Shown: positions 46,001-53,332, counted from the first letter of the stretch. The stretch: DNA of 64,000 nucleotides from Micromonospora pallida (GCF_900090325.1 NZ_FMHW01000002.1:3286001-3350000), one strand, 5' to 3'. The notes: generated by a model from the sequence alone, not told the origin. Made by a program: numbers and translations.

Positions 46001-47891
46001 ACGGCACCGCCGCCGCCCCGGCGGCCCCCGGCACGCCCGCGCCACCCGGCACACCAGCGGTCCCCGGCGTACCGACGACCGCCGGCACGGCAGCACCGCC
46101 CGGCACGCCACCCGCCCCCGGCACACCAGCGGTCCCCGGCACCTGAACGGCCTCGGGCAGGACCAGTCCGCCTTGCAGGGTGACGGGCGTCGGTGTGCCG
46201 GTGGTGAGGTACTGGTCGATGTGGTGCTGGGCGGCCAGATGCACGGCCGAGCGCAACGCCTGCCGGTCGAACTCCGCCGGCAGCGCGGCGACGACCTGCT
46301 CCGGGCGTACCGCCGCCGGGATCTGCCCGCCCGCCGGGATCTGCCCCGCGAGGGCTTCGGTGATCCGGGCGACGGCCTGGTCCCGGACACCGAACAGGTA
46401 CCGCTCGGTGAGGGCGGTGGCGGGCAGGCCGATCTGGGACAGGAAGGCGGGGACGGTCGGGTCGTTCTGCCGGGCGTCGGCCCACTCGGTGAAGACCTGC
46501 TCGACCGGCACGGGAAGCCCAGCCAGGAACTGCCGCGCCTGCCCGGTCCCGGCCAGCACCCCACCGTAATGGTCCACCAGCTCCCGCTGGAACCGCTGCC
46601 ACTGCTCCACCACCGGCGCGCCAGCGGCCACGACCCACTCCGGCGCCGGCACCGGCGGCACGGGCACGTCCGGCACCGACCACGACGGCACGGACAGGTC
46701 CGGCGGCGACCACGCCGGCACCGGCGGCACCGGTTCAGGCACCACTGGCGCCGGTGCCGACAGCGACGGTGCCGGCACCGGCGGGACGGGCACCGGGGCC
46801 GGCCCGCCGGAGCCCGCACCCGCCGGATCGCCGACCTCCGGCTGATACGCGGACGGGTCCGCAGTGACCGGGATGGGCGGCGGCACCGGAGCGACCGGCC
46901 TACCGTCGGCGGTGAAGCCGACACCATCCGGCATCCGCCACCGGGGCCGGGTCGGATTGAACCCCAGGCCCACCGCGCCACGACGCGCACCCATCCCGGC
47001 CGCCGTCCCGGCCAACTCACCCGACCCCGACAACGCCCCGGAGAGCGCGTCCGGCCCGACACTGCCCGTGTCGTAGTACCCGTCGACCATCAAGCCGGCG
47101 CCGGCACCGCCGACCACCTCCATGCCGACTTCCGACACCGGCACCATCATCAGACTGGTCAACAGGTCACGCGTGGAACCCGACACCCCGAGGTGCGCCA
47201 GACCACCACCGACGGCACCGGCGAACCGGGCCAACGCCGGCGAGGCCGCCGTGGTGACACCCGCCACCGCCAACCCGTACAACGCCTGCTTACCGACCTG
47301 CGCCCAGTCGATCCCCGGCATCAGACCATCAGCCAGCATGCTGATCTGCGCCAACAGCGACGAGCCCGGCATGAACAACATCTGGATCGCCGTGCTGCTC
47401 GCCGCCGCCCGCACCATCGACGACCGCAGGATCGTCTGGATGATCGTCCGGGTCTTCACGATGTGCGCCGCCGCCTCCACCGGCAGGAAGAACGCCATCG
47501 CGAACGCGACCGCCAACTCGGTCATCATGAAGATGAACATGACCAGCGCCTGACGATCCGTCAGCTCCATCTGGTTGAGGAAGCCCCGCATCGCCTGGGC
47601 GGTGTTCACCTTCAGATCGGCGACCCCGTCCAACAACTCCACGAACGGAGCGGTCTGCGCCACGAAACGGTCGTAGACCTCACCCTCCCCCGCCGCCCGA
47701 ACCGCCTTGATCGCCTGGATCAGCTCCGGAACCAACAGGGTCCGCACCCGATCCGCCAGCACCTCCAACGCGTTCAGGTCGTACGCCAACATCGGCAGAT
47801 TCGACCGGTGCAACCGCATCCCGGTGAAATTTTCCAGGGCCTGCTTGTCCGACTCACTGAGCCCCACGGAAGGAACGGCGACCTTACCCAT
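42009..47891 (-). CDS. Giant T7SS-associated effector, segment 1 (N-terminal part)
   Basis: Open frame of 1960 residues, real to about 42096 and shadow for the last 28 codons. ATG at 47891 has GGAGG nine bases upstream. Residues 1-330 are helical with hydrophobic stretches near 100-145 and 180-260, as in the WXG100-like heads of CpnT-type large ESX substrates. A Pro-rich linker and a Gly/Ala/Pro-rich stretch follow (330-880), then Asp/Ser repeats (about 900-1000). A papain-like domain at about 1022-1190 has candidate Cys1044, His1131 and Asp1151. Next come a 116-residue tandem repeat and the OTU-like half of module 1 from about 1603. The head places it as a likely ESX substrate encoded at the end of the ESX operon. 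Confidence 0.92.
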   Translation of the reverse strand: MGKVAVPSVGLSESDKQALENFTGMRLHRSNLPMLAYDLNALEVLADRVRTLLVPELIQAIKAVRAAGEGEVYDRFVAQTAPFVELLDGVADLKVNTAQAMRGFLNQMELTDRQALVMFIFMMTELAVAFAMAFFLPVEAAAHIVKTRTIIQTILRSSMVRAAASSTAIQMLFMPGSSLLAQISMLADGLMPGIDWAQVGKQALYGLAVAGVTTAASPALARFAGAVGGGLAHLGVSGSTRDLLTSLMMVPVSEVGMEVVGGAGAGLMVDGYYDTGSVGPDALSGALSGSGELAGTAAGMGARRGAVGLGFNPTRPRWRMPDGVGFTADGRPVAPVPPPIPVTADPSAYQPEVGDPAGAGSGGPAPVPVPPVPAPSLSAPAPVVPEPVPPVPAWSPPDLSVPSWSVPDVPVPPVPAPEWVVAAGAPVVEQWQRFQRELVDHYGGVLAGTGQARQFLAGLPVPVEQVFTEWADARQNDPTVPAFLSQIGLPATALTERYLFGVRDQAVARITEALAGQIPAGGQIPAAVRPEQVVAALPAEFDRQALRSAVHLAAQHHIDQYLTTGTPTPVTLQGGLVLPEAVQVPGTAGVPGAGGVPGGAAVPAVVGTPGTAGVPGGAGVPGAAGAAAVPSDAVRAAVARHVDRSLDAILGTNPLPTAPLTKPSTMPSAVPSAAVAGPDAAQVNAVADVVRQVVTDLPARFTAAVIPDATAPEATPAGTDTPAHGRTDVPTVPVTPEQHTAAAASLAETQFTALARKHGVEPTSHDTLAESFRQDWVDGYHQVLAQATATPGTAGTPSAPAMSSTPSVPGAPGVPGVPATSSTPGAPGTPDAAGVRSTLPGGVASRIDGTPDHHDASDQTSVSELSVPSDGIFSRDSSFTDPTTISDLSSQDGRADRDEIMTVSDLSSLDEPTSRDPVKRDVIDGDSVSGVSSLDESDNGEAARREFRDTDPFGDASSRDGLISGGPVGSDFGGRDSFSNVSSLDEPVGSDPGGRGEPASAAPEPAVAATGQPVAAAETARRVADWIDQTPVSPDNSRDPWWWCVQATLDAYTTAYGRPGKRAVLDDRIIGPDGRPAPTRSWPQLLDILGATDESVAHPGGVTPEDVLAALRAAPGSMVVVRIAPPNEPQHVFALHSQPQPSGPPTIKVRDGLVPGAEDRPEPTDPKRDPWLRHLFASSTRLAAFDSTGRPTTIADLLPDRTTAHPQPSTTTSIDPSAILLASTTPPRGPSQAMQADTTSPGQPFDPAEMDDAPGTDPAFVGLGFQDADPDLSGLNLNTPAELPEGWEPPWDVDPVESDLSSGGESPASDMDGETPRGAELVDPSDPLASESGAVLLASTTPPRGPSQAMQADTTSPEPAGFSGQPSDPAEMDDAPGAGPAFVEQGFHEADPDLSGLNLNTPSAQIPEDWEPAWDVEPVESDLSSGGESPASDMDGGTPRGAEPVDPSDSPASESGTDWLAGANLNDPWEPIEEFAGVDWRAESGPVDYWVPLARVDSPAPVSDVDRLAEPEQVGSDLPAGVDSPMSEDGGTPAGTDPVDSGNPWAGISLPASVATGWLTDADPGEAVRLLAAWDQQDSAPGFGTLPENPAPVGPDPGSSGVPAVGGSGGVPQDWKRTVASAIAQLSAVGTRGEGGGVRDVGAEFVQWTRDVLGVGLANHSPHPNDFHNAVVRRFEEQLKAEGVEPSIPGLRAWVARQLAADLRRGGESEFSGLLPYPEVMSERRREDLHRQWLNKIARNQSGDFDVAHVVPHVIASGLSLSMRIHHPFGAPYDIGPEPGAGVIPYPVVFHKGAFYLGQRPDPADVERARRIAEGFPRTEISEDERQRLDRLFDDARDLLRATIAEAENHPHPTNSDQWPILRETFHRELAVIRQHPDFPHNKKARELAAHVHYLRRLLLSAGRWESGNRQNLENLENQFTLHLPVAVDQRGGGTGICAYGGVAQSRSSLMSIGWLSRAI
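43540..44240 (-). repeat. Two-copy tandem repeat, 348-bp period (116 residues)
   Basis: Two adjacent copies of an acidic Pro/Ser-rich unit beginning Leu-Leu-Ala-Ser-Thr-Thr-Pro-Pro-Arg-Gly-Pro-Ser. The offset was measured between matching points at 43831 and 44179. The unit looks disordered and probably serves as a flexible linker between papain-like domain 1 and the module array. Confidence 0.8.
44322..44828 (-). other. Papain-like domain 1 in the giant protein
   Basis: Residues about 1022-1190 of segment 1. A Trp-Trp-Trp-Cys-Val-Gln-Ala-Thr segment starts a helix, as in papain-fold toxin domains. His1131 sits in Gln-His-Val-Phe-Ala-Leu-His, and Asp1151 in Lys-Val-Arg-Asp-Gly. This spacing fits Cys/His/Asp triads of the Tox-PL/glutamine-deamidase group. 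It differs clearly in sequence from the other two copies. Activity is inferred. Confidence 0.55.
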
Positions 47892-47988
47892 CGCGCAACG
47901 CCTCCGTTCCCTGCCCCTGGTCGCTCAGTGCGAATCACTCAGCGGCGCAGACCACCGCCCCGGCCCTCGGCCATCTCGTCTCCGCGGA

Positions 47989-48330
47989 TCAACCCCGCGC
48001 GCCACCGCTCATGTCCGGGACCATTTCGTTGATGGTGGCCTCGGTGTTCTCCCCGACACGGAAAACGTTGTGCAACTTCTCGCCCTGGAATCCGGCCGCC
48101 GCGGCCAGCTTGGCGTACGCCGCGAGCACGATGACCCCGATCACTTGCTGCACGGCCGCGCGGGCCTGCAGGCTCAGTTCGTCGTCCGCGGGGACGCCGG
48201 CCGCCCACCGGCACTCGGCGATCTGGCGCACCGGGTCCACCGTGCCGATCAGGTGGTCCTTGAACTGGAGCACCGCCGGCACATTCTGGAGCAGGATATC
48301 CCCGTGGTGCTCGATCCGTTGCCCGCTCAT
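47989..48330 (-). CDS. Small T7SS-linked helical protein, unknown function
   Basis: 113 residues, soluble and largely helical, with no signal peptide. The ATG at 48330 overlaps the stop of the YbaB homologue (ATGA), so the two are coupled. A longer open frame up to 48810 in the same register is shadow for its first half. The size and the place before a large substrate gene recall EspC-like or ESX-associated partner proteins, but I see no family signature. It may be a chaperone or co-secreted partner for the giant protein encoded 97 bases downstream; that is inference. Confidence 0.75.
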   Translation of the reverse strand: MSGQRIEHHGDILLQNVPAVLQFKDHLIGTVDPVRQIAECRWAAGVPADDELSLQARAAVQQVIGVIVLAAYAKLAAAAGFQGEKLHNVFRVGENTEATINEMVPDMSGGARG

Positions 48331-48749
48331 GACGCCGCCGGCCCGGTCCGCCGGTCGGCACCGCCGGAAACCATGCTGGCGATGCCCTCGACAAGTTCCT
48401 CGATGCTCCCGGCCGACTGCGCGGCGTCGTCGAGGCCGGTGAGGTGACGCGTCAGCTCGGCGGTGCCGGCCATCGTCTTGCGCTGGGCCTTCTCGCGGGC
48501 GGTCCGTGCCGTCGTCACGATCAGGTCGGCCAGCTCGGCCGGCGCGAGTCGCCGGTAGGCGTCCCCGTTGAAAGTGATCCGGGTCAGCTCGCCGTGGCCA
48601 CCCACGGTCACCGACAGCAGCTTCTTCTTGTCCTCCACGGTGGTCTGCGCCCGGGCCACGCGCCGGCGTACCCGTTCGGCCGCCTCGTCGACGTCCTTCA
48701 GGGCCGCACGCATCTCGGCCAACAGTCCCTCGTCGCCCAACATGCTCAT
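48327..48749 (-). CDS. YbaB/EbfC-family nucleoid-associated-type protein
   Basis: 140 residues with the YbaB layout: an N-terminal helix (Met-Arg-Ala-Ala-Leu-Lys-Asp...), a strand with Val-Thr-Val-Gly-Gly-His-Gly-Glu-Leu, then Ile-Thr-Phe-Asn and a C-terminal helical half. The ATG at 48749 has AGGAGG eight bases upstream and was preferred over the longer frame to 48908. The C-terminus is extended compared with the usual 100-110 residues. YbaB homologues are regular members of actinobacterial ESX loci. Whether this copy binds DNA or acts as a secretion partner is open. Confidence 0.82.
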   Translation of the reverse strand: MSMLGDEGLLAEMRAALKDVDEAAERVRRRVARAQTTVEDKKKLLSVTVGGHGELTRITFNGDAYRRLAPAELADLIVTTARTAREKAQRKTMAGTAELTRHLTGLDDAAQSAGSIEELVEGIASMVSGGADRRTGPAAS

Positions 48750-48816
48750 CCCGACTACCTCCTCTTCTATCCCACGGCTGACCTGCGGCACCGGGTTCAC
48801 GTCGGCGCAACAGTGT

Positions 48817-51800
48817 TCAACGGCCCCGGTACCGGCGGCGTTCGTCCTGGCTGCCGGGGCGGTCGTCGACCGGCATGCCGAACTCGTCGTCCTCGACCCG
48901 GGTGTCACGACCGCGCCGGCCGATCACCGCGGGCGCGCAGTCGGGGTCGGTACCCCAGACCTTCTCGTCCTCCTTCAGCCAGGTGCTGCGCTGACGATCA
49001 CGGTCCTGTCCTTGCTGGGGTGCGCCACCCATGCCCGGCATCATCGGGGGCATGAACGGCATCCCACCGCCCGGCATACCGCCCGCGCCGGGCTGCGGGA
49101 GACCAGGGCCGGCACCTGGACCTGGGGTCAGGTTGGCCCCGACCGGGCCTCCGACGGGCACTCCCAGCTTGTCCGGGTTCAGCGCTCCGGGCGAGCCGGA
49201 TACACCCGGCACCGCCGACAGGCCCCCGGTGCCGACCTGCACCCCGGGAACGTGCGGGAAGCTGGCCGAGCCGGGTCTCGTGACGTCGCCGAGTGCCGGA
49301 GGGGCGGTGATGCTCCCGGTCATACCCGGCTTCGGCGACACGTCCTTACCGTCGACGGTGGTCGGGAACGCATTCCGGTCTATTGGTGCCGACGGCCCGG
49401 TGTCGGGCCACGGCAACTTGCCCGTGTTCAGGCCCGGCACGGATCCACCCCCGCCGGTGTCGGGCCACGGCAACTTGCCCGTGTTCAGGCCCGGCACGGA
49501 TCCACCCCCGCCGGAACTCCCCGACGGGTTGGGCGGCAACCCGAGTTTCGCCCGCTCTTCCGGCGACAGCGGGACATCGTCCAGCAGGCCGCCGCGTTGC
49601 AGCGCGTCGAGCTGATCCGGATTGAGCTGACCGAGATTCGTCGCACCGCCCGGCGACAGACCGTTCTTCCGCAGGTAGTCCGCCTGCTCAGCGGTCAGCG
49701 GCGCATCGTCCAGCAGCCCCGCCCCGTCCAGCCTCTGCAACTGGGACGGCGTCAGGTCACCCAACGACTGCGGCCCGTTCAGGCCGAGCTTCGCCCGCTG
49801 GTCGTTGGTGAGGGGGGTCTCGTCCAGCAGCCCGCCGCGATCCAACGCGTCGAGCTGATCCGGGCTGAGCTGACCGAGATTCGTCGCACCGCCCGGCGAC
49901 AGACCGTTCTTCCGCAGGTAGTCCGCCTGCTCAGCCGTCAGCGGCACATCGTCCAGCAGCCCGGCCTTGTCCAGTTGCTCCAACTGGGACGGCGTCAGGT
50001 CACCCAACGACTGCGGCCCGGACGGCTTGCGGTTGAGCCCGAGATTGCTGGTCGGCAGGGAACTGCCCGCGCCACCACCGGTGAACGGATTCTCCAGGCC
50101 ACCGCCGGCAGACGGGGTGACCGGTTTGGGGGCCGGAATGGGGGGAAGGCCGCTCGCGCCACCGCCGCCAACCACAGCATCCAAGCCGCCATTGGCGAAC
50201 GGATTGCCCGCGCCACCGCCCTCGGACGGCATGCCCGACTTGACCTTCAGGTCGGTGGGAAGGCCGCCGCCGGCGCCACCACCGAACGGATTCTCCGCGC
50301 CGCCACCAAAGGAACCATCCAAGCCATTGGCGAACGGATTACCCGCACCACCACCGGCGCCCGAGTTGGGCATCAGGCTGGCGGGAAGGTCGCCGCCGGC
50401 GCCACCACCGAAGGAACCACCCAGGCCATTGGCGAACGGATTACCCGCACCACCACCCTCGGACGGCATGCCCGACTTGACCTTCAGGTCGGTGGGAAGG
50501 CCGCCGCCGACGCCACCACCGAACGGATTCTCCGCGCCACCGCCAAAGGAACCACCCAAGCCATTGGCGAACGGATTACCCGCACCACCACCGGCGCCCG
50601 AGTTGGGCATCATGCTGGCGGGCATGAAAGCACCGCCACCGGTGCCGTTGGCGAACGGGTTACCCAAGCCGCCGCCGTTGGCGAACGGGTTGCCCAAGCC
50701 GCCGCCGTTGGGGAACTGGTTGCCGAAGTTGGCTCCCACGTTCGCGAACGGGTTACCCACGTTCGCGAACGGATTGCCCACGTTCGCGAACGGGTTGCCC
50801 ATGTTCGCGAAGGGGTTACCCACATTGGCAAAGGGGTTGCCCATGTTCGCGAACGGGTCGCCCCAGTTGGCGAAGGGGTTACCCATGTTCCCGAACGGGT
50901 TGTTGGCGAAGCCGCCGTTGGGCATCCCCACGTCGTTGGGCATCGGGTTCGGTGGCACCGGCTTCGGGTCGGTGATGCTCATCGGGTTGCGCGCCTCGGC
51001 GAACACCGACACCAACTTCTTCGCCGCGAGTATCGCCGGCTCGAAGGTCTTGAGGGCGTTGTCGGCCCACATCTGGCGCAGATGCTGGTCCAGCTTGTTC
51101 CACTCGGGGATGCTGAACGCGTCGAACGGGTGGTACTTCACCCACGCGGGCGGCGTCCACGTGACGATACCCGCGTCCGAGCCACCGAACTTGGTGCCAC
51201 GGTATTGCGATCCCTCTTCGTCCCCGGTCTCAGCGTACTGCTGACCCAGGTCCCAGGCGTTCGACTGGCCGTCGTGCAGGTCGCCGTACTCGAGCGTGCT
51301 CTCGTTGAACATCTGGGCGATGACCCGGTACGGGTGCTGCCAGATGCCGGCCGGGTGGATCGAGGACCACTTCTCGAAGGTGTCGGCCACCGCCGTGATG
51401 AAGTCCCTCATGGCCTGCTCGACCTGGGCCAGCGAGGTGTCCCACTGCTTGGCCTGGGGCATGATGTCCGCGAGGTACTTGTTCGCCTCCTGCACCCGGT
51501 GCCGCCAGGCTGATTCGGCGGAGCCCTTGAAGTCGGGGCTCTTGGCGTTCACCGACTTGACCTGATCGGTCAGCTCGCTCGAGATCCCCAGCGCGTGGGT
51601 GGTCAGGTTGGCCAGGATCTCGCGGACCGACCCGATCGAGTCCGGGTCGAACGCCTTGTTCGGCCCGGCCACCTTGGGCAGGTCGGCGATCATCCGTTCC
51701 CACGCGTTGCCGAGCGCGACGACCGGGTTGCCGTCGGGGTTGGTCGAGTTCCCCGGGTCGGTGGTGTTGCGCTCCTGCCCCTGGGTGTCGTCCCGGCTGG

Positions 51801-52080
51801 TCACGCCCACCCACACCGTCACCCGGGTGATGTGTTTGTACACCCCTTTCTGCTTCCACCGGTAGAAGGTGACCGCGTCCTTGTTGTACTCCGGCATCCA
51901 CCCGCCGATTACGTTTGATTTGAGGGTGCTCGTCTGGGTGATCAGCCAGTAACCGGGGCCCTTGATGGTCCGCGGTCGGAAGTTGTCGTTGATGGAAGCC
52001 TTTTCCCCGCCCTCTCCACCGCCGAGCACCAGCCCCAGAATGCTCGCCAGGGCATCCTCGAACGTCGCGGTGTTCGCCAT
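48817..52080 (-). CDS. Large repeat-rich PPE/WXG-like T7SS substrate
   Basis: 1087 residues. Residues 1-390 form a Trp-rich, mainly helical head: a Glu-Ser-Ala-Trp segment near residue 190 followed by long helices recalls WXG100/PPE heads. Residues about 390-480 are tandem Asn-Pro-Phe-Ala-Asn-x-Gly heptads. Then come Gly-rich 79-residue repeats, four 40-residue units of the Leu-x-x-Leu-Thr-Pro-Ser-Gln-Leu type, and two 19-residue Ser-Val-Pro-Gly-Leu-Asn repeats. The end is charged (Arg/Asp-rich). There is no signal peptide, so export would be by ESX. The start follows the 123-residue gene by two bases. It is probably a surface or wall-spanning component; the function is unknown. Confidence 0.82.
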   Translation of the reverse strand: MANTATFEDALASILGLVLGGGEGGEKASINDNFRPRTIKGPGYWLITQTSTLKSNVIGGWMPEYNKDAVTFYRWKQKGVYKHITRVTVWVGVTSRDDTQGQERNTTDPGNSTNPDGNPVVALGNAWERMIADLPKVAGPNKAFDPDSIGSVREILANLTTHALGISSELTDQVKSVNAKSPDFKGSAESAWRHRVQEANKYLADIMPQAKQWDTSLAQVEQAMRDFITAVADTFEKWSSIHPAGIWQHPYRVIAQMFNESTLEYGDLHDGQSNAWDLGQQYAETGDEEGSQYRGTKFGGSDAGIVTWTPPAWVKYHPFDAFSIPEWNKLDQHLRQMWADNALKTFEPAILAAKKLVSVFAEARNPMSITDPKPVPPNPMPNDVGMPNGGFANNPFGNMGNPFANWGDPFANMGNPFANVGNPFANMGNPFANVGNPFANVGNPFANVGANFGNQFPNGGGLGNPFANGGGLGNPFANGTGGGAFMPASMMPNSGAGGGAGNPFANGLGGSFGGGAENPFGGGVGGGLPTDLKVKSGMPSEGGGAGNPFANGLGGSFGGGAGGDLPASLMPNSGAGGGAGNPFANGLDGSFGGGAENPFGGGAGGGLPTDLKVKSGMPSEGGGAGNPFANGGLDAVVGGGGASGLPPIPAPKPVTPSAGGGLENPFTGGGAGSSLPTSNLGLNRKPSGPQSLGDLTPSQLEQLDKAGLLDDVPLTAEQADYLRKNGLSPGGATNLGQLSPDQLDALDRGGLLDETPLTNDQRAKLGLNGPQSLGDLTPSQLQRLDGAGLLDDAPLTAEQADYLRKNGLSPGGATNLGQLNPDQLDALQRGGLLDDVPLSPEERAKLGLPPNPSGSSGGGGSVPGLNTGKLPWPDTGGGGSVPGLNTGKLPWPDTGPSAPIDRNAFPTTVDGKDVSPKPGMTGSITAPPALGDVTRPGSASFPHVPGVQVGTGGLSAVPGVSGSPGALNPDKLGVPVGGPVGANLTPGPGAGPGLPQPGAGGMPGGGMPFMPPMMPGMGGAPQQGQDRDRQRSTWLKEDEKVWGTDPDCAPAVIGRRGRDTRVEDDEFGMPVDDRPGSQDERRRYRGR
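49400..49513 (-). repeat. Two exact or near-exact 57-bp tandem copies
   Basis: The unit starts at 49400 and again at 49457. It encodes Gly-Ser-Val-Pro-Gly-Leu-Asn-Thr-Gly-Lys-Leu-Pro-Trp-Pro-Asp-Thr-Gly and is part of the C-terminal linker of the 1087-residue protein. Confidence 0.85.
49545..50010 (-). repeat. Four 40-residue Leu-rich units (two 240-bp pairs)
   Basis: Alternating units with Gly-x-Leu-(Thr/Ser/Asn)-Pro-(Ser/Asp)-Gln-Leu and Gly-Leu-Leu-Asp-(Asp/Glu). They probably form a small helical repeat domain inside the 1087-residue protein, and the pairs are close to identical in DNA. Confidence 0.8.
50190..50630 (-). repeat. Gly-rich 237-bp repeats
   Basis: Matching points at 50224 and 50461 give a 237-base (79-residue) period. 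Units combine Asn-Pro-Phe-Ala-Asn-Gly, a Gly-rich stretch and a Leu-Pro-Thr-Asp-Leu-Lys-Val segment. Confidence 0.8.
50640..50910 (-). repeat. Tandem 21-bp repeats encoding Asn-Pro-Phe-Ala-Asn-x-Gly
   Basis: About nine heptads in a row, with variants Met/Val/Trp at the sixth place. Such Asn/Pro/Gly/Phe arrays are likely disordered or phase-separating and could span the cell wall. The length probably varies between strains by slippage. Confidence 0.85.
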
Positions 52081-52082
52081 GA

Positions 52083-52454
52083 CTAACCCCCGGCTTTGGG
52101 CATGAAGTACTCGAACTGCTCGGCGCTCAGCGTGCTCGTCTGCTCGACGGCGTCGGAGTCGGCCAGCAGGAACTTGATGCCGTGCTCCAGGTTGTTGAGC
52201 TCGGTTCGCGCGCCCTTGAGCCGGTTGGCCAGGCCAGCCCGGACGACGTCGATCGCCCCCGTCAGGTCCTCCGCCTCGGTGAAGCCCTTCCCGCCGAGGC
52301 GCAGCTTGAACTGCTTGGTGATGTCGACGGTGGAATCCGGCAGAGAGCCGTACGGGTAGTTCTTGCCGTACATCAGATCGATCTCGTCGACCTGCTTGGT
52401 GTAGGTGCCGTGCAGCTTCCGCAGGTAGCTCTCGTTGATGACGATGTTCTTCAT
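52083..52454 (-). CDS. T7SS-associated 123-residue protein
   Basis: Helical soluble protein with a Tyr/Gly-rich segment near residues 28-40, then two long helices (about 60-120). It matches no named family that I recognise. Helix-turn-helix size and location between WXG100 genes and a PPE-like substrate fit the ESX-associated helical partner proteins (EspC/type VII target class). ATG at 52454 has a GAGGAAAC site upstream. A 203-base gap containing two hairpins separates it from the preceding WXG100 gene, so it may be expressed at a lower level. Confidence 0.75.
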   Translation of the reverse strand: MKNIVINESYLRKLHGTYTKQVDEIDLMYGKNYPYGSLPDSTVDITKQFKLRLGGKGFTEAEDLTGAIDVVRAGLANRLKGARTELNNLEHGIKFLLADSDAVEQTSTLSAEQFEYFMPKAGG

Positions 52455-52545
52455 CGTGTTTCCTCTCGGATGGAGACGGGCCAGCGGGACTCGGCTGTCC
52501 GCACCCGGCCGGGGTCGAGGTCCGGACGAGTCCGTGGACAGCGGT

Positions 52546-52598
52546 GGGTCAGACGCGCTGGTCCACCCGGCGGTGCGGCGGACCAGCGCGCCTGACCC
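52546..52598 (-). terminator. Strong 19-bp hairpin after a WXG100 gene (attenuator-like)
   Basis: Arms 52546-52564 and 52580-52598 pair at 18 of 19 positions with a 15-base loop. It lies 59 bases after the WXG100 stop and has no T-tract. It probably acts as a partial terminator or mRNA-protecting structure so that the WXG100 genes are expressed more than the genes behind them. Confidence 0.6.
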
Positions 52599-52626
52599 GG
52601 TATCGGCTCGGCGGAACTGCCGTCCC

Positions 52627-52642
52627 GACCTCGTGCGAGGTC
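52627..52642 (-). terminator. Short 6-bp hairpin just after the WXG100 stop
   Basis: GACCTC and GAGGTC arms around a 4-base loop, 15 bases behind the stop at 52658-52660. It lies just upstream of the larger hairpin at 52546-52598 in transcription order. Confidence 0.4.
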
Positions 52643-52657
52643 AGGTTCGGCGGGGTA

Positions 52658-52945
52658 CTAGCTGAAGATGGCCGCGCCCCGGTTGTCGCCGTGCTGGTAG
52701 TTGACGTTGATCTCCTGAAGGCGCTGCTGCCCCAGGGCCAGGGCCGCCCTCATCTCCTGCTGACCCTGGTTCCACAGCGCCTGGGCGGCCTTGTAGGCCT
52801 CCGGCGCCTGACCGTTGTTGGCTGCGGTGAACCTCGCCACCGAGGTCTGGAGGTTCGCCAGCGACTGGTCGAGCTCGCGGGTCTCCCTGGCCATCTCGTC
52901 GGCGACCGCCTGAACCGCAGCGGGATTAATGCTGTAGTTGGCCAT
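52658..52945 (-). CDS. WXG100-family protein (EsxA-like), third copy
   Basis: 95 residues, predicted two-helix hairpin, with a Trp-Asn-Gln-Gly turn in the middle in place of the strict Trp-x-Gly. The length is typical for WXG100 substrates. ATG at 52945 is preceded by AAGGAGG. It follows the 105-residue WXG100 gene by 69 bases, so the two may form a heterodimer as EsxA/EsxB do. Secretion by the local ESX machine is inferred from family and context. Confidence 0.85.
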   Translation of the reverse strand: MANYSINPAAVQAVADEMARETRELDQSLANLQTSVARFTAANNGQAPEAYKAAQALWNQGQQEMRAALALGQQRLQEINVNYQHGDNRGAAIFS

Positions 52946-53014
52946 TCTCGGCCTCCTTCTCGTTCGTCGGTCCGGGTTTCGTCGGCCCGGCTTTCACAGG
53001 TGAGGGCTCGACGG

Positions 53015-53332
53015 TCAGCCGGCGGCCCAGCCGCCGGCCCGCATCGCGCTGTCGTCTTCGGTCGTGGTGGTCAGTTGCGCGTACTGCTGCATGTTCTGGT
53101 TGAGCATGTCCAGGCCCGCCTGGACCTTCTGGAACCCGTTCAGCCACTGCTGGACGGCCTGGAGGAACCGCGGCGCCGCCGAGTCGCTCTGCCACTGGGC
53201 GGACAGGTTGCTGCTGGCGGCCGTTACGGCCTGCTGGCTGTTCTTGGCCTCGGCCTGCGCCTGGCCGAACGCCATGACCATGCCCTTGATGGTCGCCTCA
53301 TCGGCGACAATCCCCTGCTGGTTGACTGGCAT
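53015..53332 (-). CDS. WXG100-family protein, second copy (Trp-Gln-Ser turn)
   Basis: 105 residues, all helical. The central turn is Trp-Gln-Ser, not Trp-x-Gly. The C-terminus carries a Thr-Thr-Thr-Thr-Glu-Asp-Asp-Ser-Ala-Met-x-Ala-Gly motif shared with the 145-residue copy at 56296-56733. The two genes are paralogous at DNA level including flanks. ATG at 53332 has AGGAGAG upstream. It is probably the partner of the 95-residue WXG100 protein. Confidence 0.87.
   Translation of the reverse strand: MPVNQQGIVADEATIKGMVMAFGQAQAEAKNSQQAVTAASSNLSAQWQSDSAAPRFLQAVQQWLNGFQKVQAGLDMLNQNMQQYAQLTTTTEDDSAMRAGGWAAG

Larger units (their letters stand above)
10479..47891 (-). other. Reconstructed single giant gene (about 12,470 residues) spanning four open frames
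   Basis: Four overlapping frames join into one reading if one base is restored in each of three five-base runs: C-run 42091-42095 and G-runs 25599-25603 and 18922-18926 on the plus strand. The first join completes a repeat module seen intact elsewhere. The second joins two stretches of helical domain. The third joins a linker to the next domain. The whole would be 37,413 bases plus three, or 12,471 residues. Order of parts: T7SS helical head, Pro/Ala and Asp/Ser linkers, papain-fold 1, four OTU-like modules, metzincin 1, an 800-residue alpha/beta region, six beta modules, helical region and coiled coil, metzincin 2, fifth OTU-like module, papain-fold 2, an unknown domain, papain-fold 3, long coiled coil, six more beta modules. 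There is no signal peptide, so export by the neighbouring ESX system is inferred. Confidence 0.75.

Noticed and set aside
48327..48908. Longer 193-residue start for the YbaB homologue
   Set aside because: The extra N-terminus is low-quality sequence, and a strong AGGAGG site sits at the right distance before the ATG at 48749.
50625..50910. CRISPR-like array of regularly spaced repeats
   Set aside because: The 21-bp periodicity is in frame inside a coding sequence and encodes a heptad. There are no unique spacers or cas genes.
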